Below are positions 15,241 through 24,393 of a stretch of 64,000 nucleotides of DNA, piece by piece; position 1 is the first letter of the stretch, and each line of letters starts with the position of its first letter. The stretch is from the NCBI GenBank assembly GCA_016794345.1, contig JAEUKE010000066.1, positions 1 through 64,000 of the forward strand. Reading direction: 5' to 3'. The notes below the pieces were generated by a model. The model was not told where the DNA came from and made no database searches. It worked only from the letters and a program-made list of their open reading frames with translations. This DNA is from Myxococcales bacterium (GTDB lineage: Bacteria; Myxococcota_A; Polyangia; Polyangiales; Polyangiaceae). The position numbers and the translations under genes are program-made.

Positions 15241-18114
15241 GTGTCCGCCAACCGCTCCCTCGTCATCGTCGAGTCGCCCGCCAAGGCCCGCACCATCGCG
15301 GGCTTTCTCGGGAAGGACTTCCTGGTCGAGTCCTCGATCGGCCACATCCGCGATCTGCCGAAGAGCGCGAGCGACATCCCGGCTGCCTACAAGAAGGCGC
15401 CCTGGGCGCGTCTCGGGGTCGACGTCGAGAACGGCTTCAAGCCCCTCTACGTGGTGGACGCGGGCAAGCGCGACCACATCCAGAAGCTGAAGGGCCTCCT
15501 GGCCGAGGCGAAAGAGCTCTACCTCGCGACCGATGAAGATCGCGAAGGAGAGAGCATCGCCTGGCATTTGCTCGAGGTGCTGAAGCCCAAGGTCCCGGTC
15601 AAGCGCATGGTCTTCCACGAGATCACGCGGCCGGCGATCAAGAAGGCGATCGAGAGCCCCCGTGAGGTCGACCGACGCCTCGTCGACGCCCAGGAGGCGC
15701 GCCGCATCCTCGACCGGCTCTACGGCTACGAGGTCTCGCCCGTCCTCTGGAAGAAGGTGATGAGTGGCCTCAGCGCCGGCCGCGTCCAGAGCGTGGCGAC
15801 GCGCGTCATCGTCGAGCGCGAGAAGGCGCGCATGCGTTTCCGCAAGGCGTCCTACTGGGACGTCGAGGCGACGCTCGAGGCCGAGGGCACGCCCTTCACC
15901 GCGACGCTCGCGGCGATCGGCGACAAGCGCCTCGCGACCAGCAAGGACTTCGACGAGTCGGGCAAGCTCGACAAGCCCGGCCTCCACCACCTGGGCGAGG
16001 CCGAGGCGAAGACGCTCGCCGACCGGATGATGAAGGGTCGGTACGCGGTCACCAGCGTCGAGCGAAAGCCGACGCGGCGATCCCCGTCGGCGCCGTTCAT
16101 GACGTCGACCTTGCAGCAGGAGGCGAGCCGCAAGCTCCGCTTCACCGCCAAGCGCACCATGCAGGCCGCGCAGCGGCTCTACGAGAACGGCTACATCACC
16201 TACATGCGTACGGACTCGACGCAGCTCTCGACGGCTGCGGTGTCCGCGGCGCGCTCGCAGATCGAGCGGATGTACGGCGGCGAGTACCTGCCGGACGCGC
16301 CGCGCGTCTACGCGAAGAAGGTGAAGAACGCGCAGGAGGCCCACGAGGCCATCCGCCCGGCCGGCGACTCCTTCCGCCTCCCGGAGGAGGTCGCGCGCGA
16401 GCTCGGCCCCGACGGCTTCGATCAGGCGCGCCTCTACGAGCTCATCTGGATGCGCACCGTCGCCTCGCAGATGAAGGACTCGCTCGGCGAGAGCGTGCAG
16501 GTGAGGATCGGCGGCGATCTCGACGGCGGCACGAAGGTGGAGCTCGCGTGCAGCGGCCACACGATCACGTTCGCCGGCTTCCTTCGCGCCTACGTGGAGG
16601 GCAGCGACGACCCGACCGCCGAGCTCGAGAGCCGCGAGCGCCCGCTCCCCAAGCTCGAGGAGAAGCAGAAGCTCGCTCCGAAGGCGATGGACGCGAAGGG
16701 CCACGAGACGCAGCCGCCCGCGCGCTTCACCGAGGCCGGCCTGGTGCAGAAGCTCGAGGAGCTCGGCGTCGGTCGCCCCTCCACCTACGCGAGCATCATC
16801 GGCACGATCATGGACCGTGGCTACGTGTGGAAGAAGGGCACCGCGCTCGTGCCCGCGTTCCGCGCGTTCGCGGTCATCCAGCTGCTCGAGAAACACTTCG
16901 ACGCGCTCGTCGACTACGCCTTCACCGCGAAGATGGAAGACGACCTCGACGCCATCGCCGAGGGCGAGCAGGCCGCCGAGCCGTGGCTCGAGCGGTTCTA
17001 CTTCGGCGAGGGCGGCGCGAAGAGCGCGCCCAAGGGCAAGAAGGGCGACGGCAAGAGCGGCGGCATCCAGACGCTCGGCCTCAAGACCCTCGTCGCCGAT
17101 CGGCTGGAGGAGATCGACGCCCGCGCCATCAACTCGCTCCCGCTCGGGACCGACAAGAACGGCGTCGACATCGTCGTTCGCGTCGGCAAGTTCGGGCCGT
17201 ATCTCCAGCGCGGTGAGGACACCACGAGCATCCCGCTCGACATGCCGCCCGACGAGCTCACCATCGAGAAAGCGGCGGAGCTCCTCGATGCGCCGAGCGG
17301 CGACAAGGAGCTCGGCAAAGACCCGGAGAGCGGCAAGCCCATCTTCCTGAAGAGCGGCCGCTTCGGCACCTACGTGCAGCTCGGCGAGGCCGGCGGCGAC
17401 GAGAAGCCGAAGACGTGCTCGATCCTCACGTCGATGAAGCCCGAGACGGTCACGCTCGAGGACGCGCTCAAGCTCCTCTCGCTCCCGCGCATCGTCGGCA
17501 AAGACGAGAACGGCGCCGTCATCGAGGCGCACTACGGTCGGTACGGCTCGTACATCAAGCGCGGCAACGACAACCGCAGCCTCGAGCGCGAGGATCAGGT
17601 CTTCGAGGTCACGCTGAAAGAGGCGCTCGAGCTGCTCGCGCAGCCGAAGTTCCGCAAGGCTCGCGCCGCCGCGCCGCCGCTCAAGGAGTTCGGCAACGAC
17701 CCGGTCTCCGGCAAGCCCATCCGTGTGCTCCAGGGTCGCTTCGGCCACTACGTGACCGACGGCGAGACCAACGCCACCCTGCGCAGCGGCGACGCGCTCG
17801 AGACCCTCTCGGAGGACCGCGCCATCGAGCTGCTCCAGGAGCGCCGCGAGAAGGACAAGGAGGGCGGCGGGGCAGCCCGCGGCCGCGGTCGAAAGGGCGG
17901 CCGCGGGGCGCCCGCCAAGAAGGCGGCCACGAAGGGCGCCGAGGCGAGCGCGGCCAAGGGGAAGGCCTCGAAGGAGAAGTCGGCCGAGGCCAAGGTCGCG
18001 GCCAAGAAGAAGCCCGCGGCCAAGAAGGCCGACAAGGCTCCGGCCGCGAAGAAGGGCGCCAGCACGAAGCCCCCTCCCCGAAACGGCGGTCGAAAGCCTA
18101 CCATCCAGCCATGA
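15241..18114 (+). CDS. topA: DNA topoisomerase I
   Basis: A 957-residue type IA topoisomerase that relaxes negative supercoils by cutting one strand. GTG at 15241 starts the Toprim domain (LVIVESPAKARTIAGFLG; acidic triad in TDEDREGE). The catalytic Tyr is residue 321 in GYITYMRTDS. After the core, from about residue 620, come several C-terminal topoisomerase repeats (DPESGKPIFLKSGRFG, DPVSGKPIRVLQGRFG) instead of Cys zinc ribbons. The last 75 residues are a Lys/Ala-rich tail that probably adds DNA binding. The length suits the family with this tail. The stop overlaps the next start. Confidence 0.97.
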   Translation: MSANRSLVIVESPAKARTIAGFLGKDFLVESSIGHIRDLPKSASDIPAAYKKAPWARLGVDVENGFKPLYVVDAGKRDHIQKLKGLLAEAKELYLATDEDREGESIAWHLLEVLKPKVPVKRMVFHEITRPAIKKAIESPREVDRRLVDAQEARRILDRLYGYEVSPVLWKKVMSGLSAGRVQSVATRVIVEREKARMRFRKASYWDVEATLEAEGTPFTATLAAIGDKRLATSKDFDESGKLDKPGLHHLGEAEAKTLADRMMKGRYAVTSVERKPTRRSPSAPFMTSTLQQEASRKLRFTAKRTMQAAQRLYENGYITYMRTDSTQLSTAAVSAARSQIERMYGGEYLPDAPRVYAKKVKNAQEAHEAIRPAGDSFRLPEEVARELGPDGFDQARLYELIWMRTVASQMKDSLGESVQVRIGGDLDGGTKVELACSGHTITFAGFLRAYVEGSDDPTAELESRERPLPKLEEKQKLAPKAMDAKGHETQPPARFTEAGLVQKLEELGVGRPSTYASIIGTIMDRGYVWKKGTALVPAFRAFAVIQLLEKHFDALVDYAFTAKMEDDLDAIAEGEQAAEPWLERFYFGEGGAKSAPKGKKGDGKSGGIQTLGLKTLVADRLEEIDARAINSLPLGTDKNGVDIVVRVGKFGPYLQRGEDTTSIPLDMPPDELTIEKAAELLDAPSGDKELGKDPESGKPIFLKSGRFGTYVQLGEAGGDEKPKTCSILTSMKPETVTLEDALKLLSLPRIVGKDENGAVIEAHYGRYGSYIKRGNDNRSLEREDQVFEVTLKEALELLAQPKFRKARAAAPPLKEFGNDPVSGKPIRVLQGRFGHYVTDGETNATLRSGDALETLSEDRAIELLQERREKDKEGGGAARGRGRKGGRGAPAKKAATKGAEASAAKGKASKEKSAEAKVAAKKKPAAKKADKAPAAKKGASTKPPPRNGGRKPTIQP

Positions 18115-18602
18115 TGAGCCGGATCCAGGCCTTCGCGGCCGCGAGCCTCTTCGCCGGGCTCTTCGTCGTGTCCGCCTGCGCGCGCGAGCGCGGAGAGCAG
18201 GCTCAAGTCCCGCCGCGTCGGCTCACGTTCCGGCCGCACCCCATCCCCGGGCCGGGGCAGTCGGGGACGGTGACGGCCCCTCAGCCGACGAACACGGCGC
18301 CGATCGCTTCGGCGACCGCCTCGACCACGGCCCTGCCGACGTCGACCGCCTCTGCCCCGCCGACCGGTACCGCGGGGCCGTCCATGTCGCCGACAGATCT
18401 GATCAAGTTCCAGGACGCGTGCTGGAAGAACTGCGACCAGTTCGCCTGCATGAAGATCGCCGAAGCCTACCGGACCGGGGCGGGCCTGCCGCAAGACGTC
18501 CTCGCGGGCCGTCGCTACGCCGTCCATGCTTGCCAGGAGTGCGGCACGCCCAGCGTCGCGGTCGACTCCTATTGCCCGAACTGGGGCCTCGAGAAGAAGT
18601 AG
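18111..18602 (+). CDS. Lipoprotein with a Sel1-like C-terminal domain
   Basis: About 163 residues. ATG at 18111 overlaps the topA stop as ATGA; a second ATG follows at once. The signal peptide ends in a lipobox (VVSAC). A Thr/Ala/Pro-rich linker runs to about residue 95. The last 60 residues have six Cys and a Sel1-like pattern (CMKIAEAYRTGAGLPQD, RRYAVHACQECG), a helix pair used in protein contacts. It is read together with topA but a link in function is not evident. Confidence 0.7.
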   Translation: MMSRIQAFAAASLFAGLFVVSACARERGEQAQVPPRRLTFRPHPIPGPGQSGTVTAPQPTNTAPIASATASTTALPTSTASAPPTGTAGPSMSPTDLIKFQDACWKNCDQFACMKIAEAYRTGAGLPQDVLAGRRYAVHACQECGTPSVAVDSYCPNWGLEKK

Positions 18603-18609
18603 CGTCCGC

Positions 18610-19452
18610 TCAGGTCGTTCGTGTCCACGCCTCGCTCCGCTCCCAGAGCTCGCGCGCGAGCGCGCGATCTCGTGCGGCGGGGCTCGGCTCGCGGACCTTG
18701 CACTTGTCGTAATAGAGGCCTGTCTCCTTCGCGGCCTCGGCTGACAGCGCGCAGTGGAGCGTCGTCTTGGCGCCCTCTTCGTTCGTGAGCATCCCCATGG
18801 TGACGAGCTTTCGGAACGGCCACGGGATGCGCCGGTAGACGTCGGACGCGACCCCGCCCGGGTGCACCGCGTACGTCGTCACGCCCGTCCCTTCCAGGCG
18901 ACGCGCGAGCTCGGCCGTGAAGAGGATGTTGGCGAGCTTGGAGACCGAATACTCGGGCAGGCCCGTGAAGCTCGGCGTCGACCGCTGGACCGCGTCGAAG
19001 TCGATGCCCTCGGCCTTGTAGTGGAGCGTGCTCGAGACGTTCACGATGCGGGCAGGGGCCGAGCCCCGGATGCGATCCAGCAGGAGCTCGGTGAAGAGGA
19101 AGTGGCCGAGGTGATTCGTCCCGAAGTGGATCTCGAACCCGTCGGCGGTCGCCCCGCGCTGGCCACCCACGCCGGCGTTGTTGATGAGGAGCGGCAGCGG
19201 GAGATCGCGCGCGAGAAACGCGGCGGCCGCTTCGCGCACGGAGGCGAGCGACGCGAGATCGAGGACGAGCAGCTCGGCGCGATCACTGTTCGTCGCTTCG
19301 CGTACGTACGCGACCGCCTCGTTGCCCTTCTCGACCGACCGACAGGCCAGGACGACGTGCATGCCCTGCCTCGCCAGCTCGAGCGCCGTGGCGCGTCCAA
19401 TGCCGGTGTTGGCGCCCGTCACGAGGGCGACGCGCTTCGTCTTGTCCGTCAT
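18610..19452 (-). CDS. Short-chain dehydrogenase/reductase (retinol dehydrogenase-like)
   Basis: A 280-residue NAD(P)-dependent oxidoreductase. The Rossmann glycine motif is TGANTGIGRA near the N-terminus, NNAG (LLINNAGVGG) follows at about residue 90, and the active site is YSVSK near residue 170 with an upstream Ser in IVNVSS. The order and spacing are those of classical SDRs; the ARAGCR-type cofactor loop (VLACRSVEK) suggests NADPH. The closest known groups act on retinoid-like or other hydrophobic alcohols, but the substrate cannot be told. The ATG overlaps the upstream stop as ATGA. Confidence 0.9.
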   Translation of the reverse strand: MTDKTKRVALVTGANTGIGRATALELARQGMHVVLACRSVEKGNEAVAYVREATNSDRAELLVLDLASLASVREAAAAFLARDLPLPLLINNAGVGGQRGATADGFEIHFGTNHLGHFLFTELLLDRIRGSAPARIVNVSSTLHYKAEGIDFDAVQRSTPSFTGLPEYSVSKLANILFTAELARRLEGTGVTTYAVHPGGVASDVYRRIPWPFRKLVTMGMLTNEEGAKTTLHCALSAEAAKETGLYYDKCKVREPSPAARDRALARELWERSEAWTRTT

Positions 19453-20036
19453 CGGCGGAGCTTACCAGCGGGCGCAGATCGTCCTGCGCCGCGAACGCCC
19501 ATCACGAGGGCGAGGAGCGCGGTCCAGCCGGCGCCGGCGCCCACTCCGGGGGTCGTGCACCCGCAGCCGCTCTTCTTCGGCTCGACGGGAGGAGGAGCGT
19601 TGTTCGGGGTCTCGCTGAACGACGGGGGCGGCGGCGGTCCGTCCTTCTCCGGTGGAGCGAACGTGGTGCGAGCGATGTCGAGCTTGGGATTGGATGGGAA
19701 GTCGAGCGCAGCGACCTGCGTGCGGACGCAGTCCGCGATGTCGCCGTCCACCGGGTCGGTCGTCACCGTGACGCCGGCAGCCTTGCCGTTCTGGACCGCC
19801 GCGCAGATCTTCAGCGTCATCTCGCTCGGGACGTTGCAGGCGGACAGATAGCTGCCGTTGTTGAGGATCTGCCCGTAGTCGCTCGAGGTCAGATCACGCG
19901 ATCCTCCGCGGCTCGAGACGTCGTCGACGTAGCCCGCCGCCGCGTCCTCACAGGACGGCAAAGGCTTCTCGGCGCGCGCGGCACCGGCGACGCTGAGGAT
20001 GAACGAGCCGAGGCTCAGGGCGAGGATCGGGCGCAT
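19449..20036 (-). CDS. Exported protein with a MYXO-CTERM-like sorting tail
   Basis: About 195 residues from the ATG at 20036. A signal peptide (LALSLGSFILSVAGAARA) is followed by a domain of about 110 residues with four Cys. A Pro-rich linker (KDGPPPPPSFSE) leads to the tail: KKSGCGCTTPG, a hydrophobic helix (WTALLALVMGV) and an Arg-ended C-terminus. This is the pattern of MYXO-CTERM proteins, which are thought to be cleaved and lipidated for the cell surface. The domain itself is not recognised. It is coupled to the SDR gene downstream. Confidence 0.75.
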   Translation of the reverse strand: MRPILALSLGSFILSVAGAARAEKPLPSCEDAAAGYVDDVSSRGGSRDLTSSDYGQILNNGSYLSACNVPSEMTLKICAAVQNGKAAGVTVTTDPVDGDIADCVRTQVAALDFPSNPKLDIARTTFAPPEKDGPPPPPSFSETPNNAPPPVEPKKSGCGCTTPGVGAGAGWTALLALVMGVRGAGRSAPAGKLRR

Positions 20037-20189
20037 GGTCCCGGAGGGTACACGAGGAAGGCGACCGAGATCCGGCGCGCGCGAGCCATCGTGTGCCAGC
20101 TCCGTAACGGTTCGCCGCCCGACGAGCCGGTTTTTCGGGGCAAACGGCCTCTCGCCGCGCTGGCCCGTCGCTTGCTCCGCTCGCCGCTG

Positions 20190-21044
20190 ATGCCGGATCG
20201 CACCGAGGCTGTCGAGTCGGGCCCCCACGCACCAACCGGGATCGGTCGCCCGCTCCTCATCGAGGGGCAGGCGCGGCTCGCGCCGGCCGCTCGCGATCAG
20301 GCGTGGGGGGCTGTCGAGCTCGACCCGGATACGAGCCGGCTCGATCTCGTGAGCCGCATGCTGCTCGCCGGCTATTGGACGGACCTCGGACGGGCGAAAC
20401 ACGCGTCGGTGGGGGCGTTCGCGCGGCTCGCGTTGCAGCTCCTCTCCGTCGGCGCTCCGCCCGAGCTCGTCGCCCGGGTCCAAGGCGCGATGGGGGACGA
20501 GCTCCGACACGCTCGCCTCGCGTTTGCTGTCGCCTCCCGGTTCCGCGGCGCGCCCGTCGGGCCAGGCGCCCTGCCGATCGACGGGGCGCTCGACGATCTC
20601 GGCATTGGGCCGCTCGTCTTCGAGCTGGTGCGAGGGGGCTGCCTCGCCACCACGGCGGGCTCTCTCGAGGCACGCGAGCTCCACGAGCACGTGTCCGACC
20701 CCGCGCTCCGCTTCGTCCTCGGCGAGATCGCTCGCGACGCCTCCGACCACGTGGTCCTGGCGTGGCGAACCCTGCAGTGGGTCTGCGACGAGCACGAAGA
20801 CGACGCGCGTCCCTACGTGTCGATCGAGCTGGCCCGCCTGAGCGGCGAACGCGAGCGCGTCCTCTCGGAGCCACCGCGCTCACCCGTCCGCGACGAGAGC
20901 TTGCTGCGCGCTGGCTACGCGAGCGCGCTCGTGCGCCGCGACATTCACATGGTCGCCCTCGACCGCGTGCTCTTCGGTCTGCGAGCGCTCGTCGACAGGG
21001 GCCTGCCCGCGTCGGACGAGGCGGACCGCGCGACCCTGGTGTGA
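20190..21044 (+). CDS. Ferritin-like protein with a degraded diiron site
   Basis: About 284 residues if the ATG at 20190 is used; an ATG at 20091 in frame is possible and neither has a clear binding site. It matches a myxobacterial ferritin-like four-helix family: HASVGAFARLALQLLSVG for helix one, GDELRHARLAF for helix two, GSLEAREL for helix three and ASDHVVLAW for helix four. From memory of the family, iron ligands are expected as EHASV, ExxH, GETxxALEA and ExxH. Here the first Glu is Lys, the third Glu is Thr and the fourth Glu is Ala, and only three of six ligands remain. Iron binding is therefore doubtful. Confidence 0.75.
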   Translation: MPDRTEAVESGPHAPTGIGRPLLIEGQARLAPAARDQAWGAVELDPDTSRLDLVSRMLLAGYWTDLGRAKHASVGAFARLALQLLSVGAPPELVARVQGAMGDELRHARLAFAVASRFRGAPVGPGALPIDGALDDLGIGPLVFELVRGGCLATTAGSLEARELHEHVSDPALRFVLGEIARDASDHVVLAWRTLQWVCDEHEDDARPYVSIELARLSGERERVLSEPPRSPVRDESLLRAGYASALVRRDIHMVALDRVLFGLRALVDRGLPASDEADRATLV

Positions 21045-21117
21045 GCGCGCCGCGTCGGCGGATGCACCTCGAGAACGCCTGGACGAGGCGCGCGCGAACC
21101 GGTACCTCCGGGGGGTG

Positions 21118-21681
21118 ATGAAGGCGCTCCTGATCCCTGTCGCCGCGGTCTCCCTCCTCGCTCTCTCCGCGTGCGGAGGGAACAGCTCCGAGCCGCGCGA
21201 GGCTGCGGCGCCCGCGCCTTTGTCGGCTTCTCCGAGCGCCGACCCCACGAGCGAGACCTTCGAGGGCCTCGCGCTCGGGCTGACCGCCGCGTCGGTGGAG
21301 AAGCGCTTCGGCGCGCCCGACCAGAAAGGGACGCCCACCGAGATGGGCGCCACGGGCACCTTCGAAGCCGACTGGGAGTGGAAATCGCTCGGGCTGCGCC
21401 TGCGAATGAGCGCGGCCACGGCCGAGGAGGCGCCGACGGTGGGCGCGATCGAGATCGAGCCGCCGAGCAAGCTGCGGACGTCCCGCGGGATCGGCCTCGG
21501 CGCGACACGTGCCGAGGTCGAGGCGGCCTATCGGGACGCGCTGGGCAAGGGGCGCGAGCCCGACGAGCCCGACGCCACCTCCGAGACGCGGCTCATCCTC
21601 GGCTCGGTCTATGGCGGCACGATCTTCCGCTTCGAAGGCGGCAAGCTCGTGTCGGTCTTCGTCGGCGCCGCCGCGGAGTGA
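21118..21681 (+). CDS. Lipoprotein of unknown function
   Basis: About 187 residues from the ATG at 21118 (a GTG lies one codon before) behind a G-rich site. The lipobox is LSAC. After a Ser/Ala/Pro linker there are two similar halves: EGLALGLTAASVEKRFGAP and RGIGLGATRAEVEAAYRDA, each followed by strands. This resembles repeats of SmpA/BamE-like or DUF domains of the form IxLGxTxxxVxxxxG. The next gene starts six nt after the stop, so they are cotranscribed. Confidence 0.7.
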   Translation: MKALLIPVAAVSLLALSACGGNSSEPREAAAPAPLSASPSADPTSETFEGLALGLTAASVEKRFGAPDQKGTPTEMGATGTFEADWEWKSLGLRLRMSAATAEEAPTVGAIEIEPPSKLRTSRGIGLGATRAEVEAAYRDALGKGREPDEPDATSETRLILGSVYGGTIFRFEGGKLVSVFVGAAAE

Positions 21682-21687
21682 TCGGGC

Positions 21688-22743
21688 ATGCGTGTCCGCG
21701 CCGCCGCCCTCGCGATCGCCCTCCTGGGGTGCCGAACCGAGGCGCGACCACACACACCCGCGGCGCCCGATGCGCTGGCGGAGCCCGGACCGGCCGCCTC
21801 GTTCACCCTCACGATGATGGACGTGGGCACGGGCCTCGCGGTCCTGCTGCGTGGGGAAGACTTCTCGTTGCTCTACGACGCGGGCAGCAACGACGACCGC
21901 AAGGCGGGGCCCGACAACCGCGCGCTCGCGTACCTGCGCGTCTTGCTCGGCCCTTCGGGAGCTGCGGATCGCTGCGGCGGCGACTCGGACGCGCCAGAGC
22001 GCGCGCTCACCCACGTGGTGCTCTCGCACCCGCACCGCGACCACGAGTCGCTCCTGCCGGATGTGTTCGCCTGCTATGCGGTCGGTCACTACTGGCACTC
22101 CGGCGCGAGCGCCGACACCGCGGGGCATCGCGCCCTCGAAGAGGCTGCCCGGGCCGAGCCCGCCCTCGAGCAGCACACCGCCCGCGCCGGAGAGACGATT
22201 CGCCTCGGGCGGCTGGCCCACGCGCGTGTCCTCTCCGCGCGCACCTCCGCCCGCGATTTGAATGACACATCCGTCGTCATCCGCGTGGAGCTCGGCCGCG
22301 CCGCGGTACTTTTCATGGGCGACGCGCCCGGCGGCGAGCGCCGCTCGCCTTCCGCTCCGCCGGATCCGCGCAGCGTGGAGTCGGAGCTCCTCGCCGGCGC
22401 GCGCGCGCTCCTCGACGTCGACGTGCTCGTGGTCGGTCACCACGGCTCGTCGACCTCGTCGCGAGCCGCGTTCCTCGACGCCGTTTCGCCCCGCTATGCG
22501 CTCGTCAGCTCGGGGCCTTTCCCCTACGGAAAGATCGAGCTGCCCGACCGAGAGGTCATCGAGGCCCTCGTCGCGCGGCGAGTCGTCGTGAAGCAGACGA
22601 AGGTGGACGAAGACGCCTGCCGGCGGTCAAGACGAAAGATCGGCGCGGACGAGGACGACGCGCCGGGGGGCTGCAACGCGGTCACGCTCCGCATCTCGAG
22701 CACGGGCACCATCGAGGCCGAAGACGGCCCGACCGCGGACTGA
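21688..22743 (+). CDS. Metallo-beta-lactamase-fold lipoprotein (ComEC-like)
   Basis: A 351-residue protein. The N-terminus is a short signal with a lipobox (ALLGC). The domain begins FTLTMMDVGTGLAVLL, the start typical of ComEC C-terminal and related MBL hydrolases. The metal motif HPHRDHE spans residues 114-120, an Asp follows in FMGDAPGG, and GHHGSSTSSR near residue 250 is the ComEC-type signature. It is probably a phosphodiesterase or nuclease outside the cytoplasm. No ComEC channel domain is present. Confidence 0.8.
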   Translation: MRVRAAALAIALLGCRTEARPHTPAAPDALAEPGPAASFTLTMMDVGTGLAVLLRGEDFSLLYDAGSNDDRKAGPDNRALAYLRVLLGPSGAADRCGGDSDAPERALTHVVLSHPHRDHESLLPDVFACYAVGHYWHSGASADTAGHRALEEAARAEPALEQHTARAGETIRLGRLAHARVLSARTSARDLNDTSVVIRVELGRAAVLFMGDAPGGERRSPSAPPDPRSVESELLAGARALLDVDVLVVGHHGSSTSSRAAFLDAVSPRYALVSSGPFPYGKIELPDREVIEALVARRVVVKQTKVDEDACRRSRRKIGADEDDAPGGCNAVTLRISSTGTIEAEDGPTAD

Positions 22744-22753
22744 GCTGGCCCGG

Positions 22754-22886
22754 ATGGTGCAGCCCACGGTCGTGAGGGTGGCCGGGCGCATCTGGATCGG
22801 AACGAGCGGGTGGGTCTATCCGTCCTGGCGGGACGAGCTCTACCAGGGCATCCCCAGGCGGCGATGGCTCGAGCACGCGTCGCGCA
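22754..22886 (+). pseudogene. N-terminal remnant of a DUF72 (YecE-like) gene
   Basis: About 44 codons read like the start of DUF72 proteins: RIWIGTSGWVYPSWRDELY and GIPRRRWLEHAS. The match ends there, four bases before the stop of the convergent gene at 22890, and the frame then enters that gene's antisense. Family members are about 240-300 residues, so the rest has been lost. The missing portion is not seen elsewhere in the window. The remnant shows that a deletion or rearrangement ended at this point. Confidence 0.7.
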
Positions 22887-22889
22887 CGT

Positions 22890-24383
22890 CTACCCCTTCC
22901 GCATCGCGGGCACGTCGGGGAGGCTCCCGGTCTCGATGCCGAGCGCCTGCGCGATGCCGGCGAAGCTCTCGATCTCGGTCGTCTTCCGGCCTGGGTCGGC
23001 CTGACCGGTCGCGAGGTCGAAGCCGTAGGTGAGCCCGGTGTCGGGATCGACGCCGCCGAGCACGGCGTTGCCGTTCGCGAATGGCGAGACCACGAGGTGA
23101 CCGTTGTTGAGGTTGTGCCCCGTGCCCCACACGCTCGCGCCCGTCGGCCGGGTCTTGTCGCGGCCGAAGTCGGAGGCGAAGTACACGAGAGAGCGGTCCC
23201 AGAAGGTCTCGCCGGTCGCCTCGTCGAAGATGGTCTCGGAGAGGAACTGGATGACGCCGTCGGCGATCTTCAGGACGCGATTCCACATGAGCGCCTGGGC
23301 AGCGCGGTGGTTCTGGTGAGAGGCGTCGAAGGCGAGCACGGCGGTCTTCACGTTGTACGGACCGCCGAGCACCGGGCTGAACCCGGGCGAGATCGTGACA
23401 GCGACGCTGACGCGGTTCTTGAGCAGCAAGCAGGCGAGCGCGGCCTGCTCCTCGAGCGGATCGGAGAGCGGTGCCGAGATCGACGGAAAGAGCTGAACGA
23501 GCCGCTGGTACTCGGGCGCAGTCGACAGGCCGTGAGCGGAGATCGGCACCTGCGGGGAGTCGGCCACGAAGAGGAGCTTGTCGATCAGGCCCTCGGCCTC
23601 GAGGCTCCGCGCCTTCTGTCGTTGCTCCTTCCAGAGCGCCACGCGGGGGCTGTTCCGGAACGTCTGGTGGAAGGAGGAATGGGGGTCGAGCTCGGTGTCG
23701 CGAAGATCACGGGCGATCGCCATGACCGCGTCGTTCGGTGCGCCGGGCAGGCCCTTGGTCCCGCTGAAGGTGAGGGGCTTCAGGAGGGGAGCCGGGATGG
23801 GCTCGGCGCGGAACGTCGCGTCGATCGAGCCGTCGAACCCGTTCTCGAGGAGGCCGCCGCTCGCCATGTTCACGTTGGGGAGCGGGTGCCCGGCGCCATA
23901 AGCGAGCGCCGTGCACTCCTGCAGCGTGCGACCGTTCAGCGCGCTGCCGCCACCCGTGAGCGCGCGGTGCTGGGCGACGGCGTGGTTGACGCTCGATCCC
24001 TCGAGCGTCGTCACCATCATCTGGTGCCGGTACTTGTCGGTGAACCACGACAGCGGCAGCGGCGTGTTCGGCCCGAAAAACGGGCTGAACTCGGTGACGG
24101 CGTCGACCGCGCGGATGGGCGAATCACCGTAGGTGACGATCTGGTCGTCGGGGAAGCAGTCGATGCTCTCGGCGTTGCCCGAGTCGGCTGCGCGTACGGG
24201 GAGGAAGCTGTCGATGATCGCGCCCCCGCCGAACGCGCCGATGACGATCAGGAAACGCGGCTTGCCGTCGCCCGCGGCGTAGGCCTGGCGACGAACGGCG
24301 GAGGCGCCGAAGGCGCCTCCTGCGCCCGCGGCGAGGAAGCCCTGGAGGAGTCGGCGGCGATTGAATACGGAACGATTGCCCAT
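22890..24383 (-). CDS. Tat-exported DUF1501-like protein
   Basis: A 497-residue protein. A twin-arginine signal is present (FNRRRLLQGFLAAGAGGAFG, ending near AYA), so it is exported folded. The body resembles DUF1501 proteins of the alkaline-phosphatase-like superfamily, with FASDFGRDKTRPTG and GTGHNLNNGH in the C-terminal half where the family has its Phe-Gly-Arg and His segment. It is the last gene of a three-gene operon with a diheme protein and a lipoprotein. Families like this are paired with heme proteins in Planctomycetes and myxobacteria, with no proven substrate. The link to DUF1501 is by overall pattern and is fair, not certain. Confidence 0.7.
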   Translation of the reverse strand: MGNRSVFNRRRLLQGFLAAGAGGAFGASAVRRQAYAAGDGKPRFLIVIGAFGGGAIIDSFLPVRAADSGNAESIDCFPDDQIVTYGDSPIRAVDAVTEFSPFFGPNTPLPLSWFTDKYRHQMMVTTLEGSSVNHAVAQHRALTGGGSALNGRTLQECTALAYGAGHPLPNVNMASGGLLENGFDGSIDATFRAEPIPAPLLKPLTFSGTKGLPGAPNDAVMAIARDLRDTELDPHSSFHQTFRNSPRVALWKEQRQKARSLEAEGLIDKLLFVADSPQVPISAHGLSTAPEYQRLVQLFPSISAPLSDPLEEQAALACLLLKNRVSVAVTISPGFSPVLGGPYNVKTAVLAFDASHQNHRAAQALMWNRVLKIADGVIQFLSETIFDEATGETFWDRSLVYFASDFGRDKTRPTGASVWGTGHNLNNGHLVVSPFANGNAVLGGVDPDTGLTYGFDLATGQADPGRKTTEIESFAGIAQALGIETGSLPDVPAMRKG

Positions 24384-24393
24384 TTCGTGCTCC

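Noticed and set aside
15118..17748. Long minus-strand frame (876 codons) opposite topA
   Set aside because: It mirrors topA in high-GC DNA, its sequence is low-complexity Arg/Leu/Glu/Val, and topA has complete motifs on the other strand.
20257..22443. Long minus-strand frame (728 codons) across the ferritin-like and lipoprotein genes
   Set aside because: The plus-strand proteins have family motifs and signal peptides; the antisense is Arg-rich without domains.
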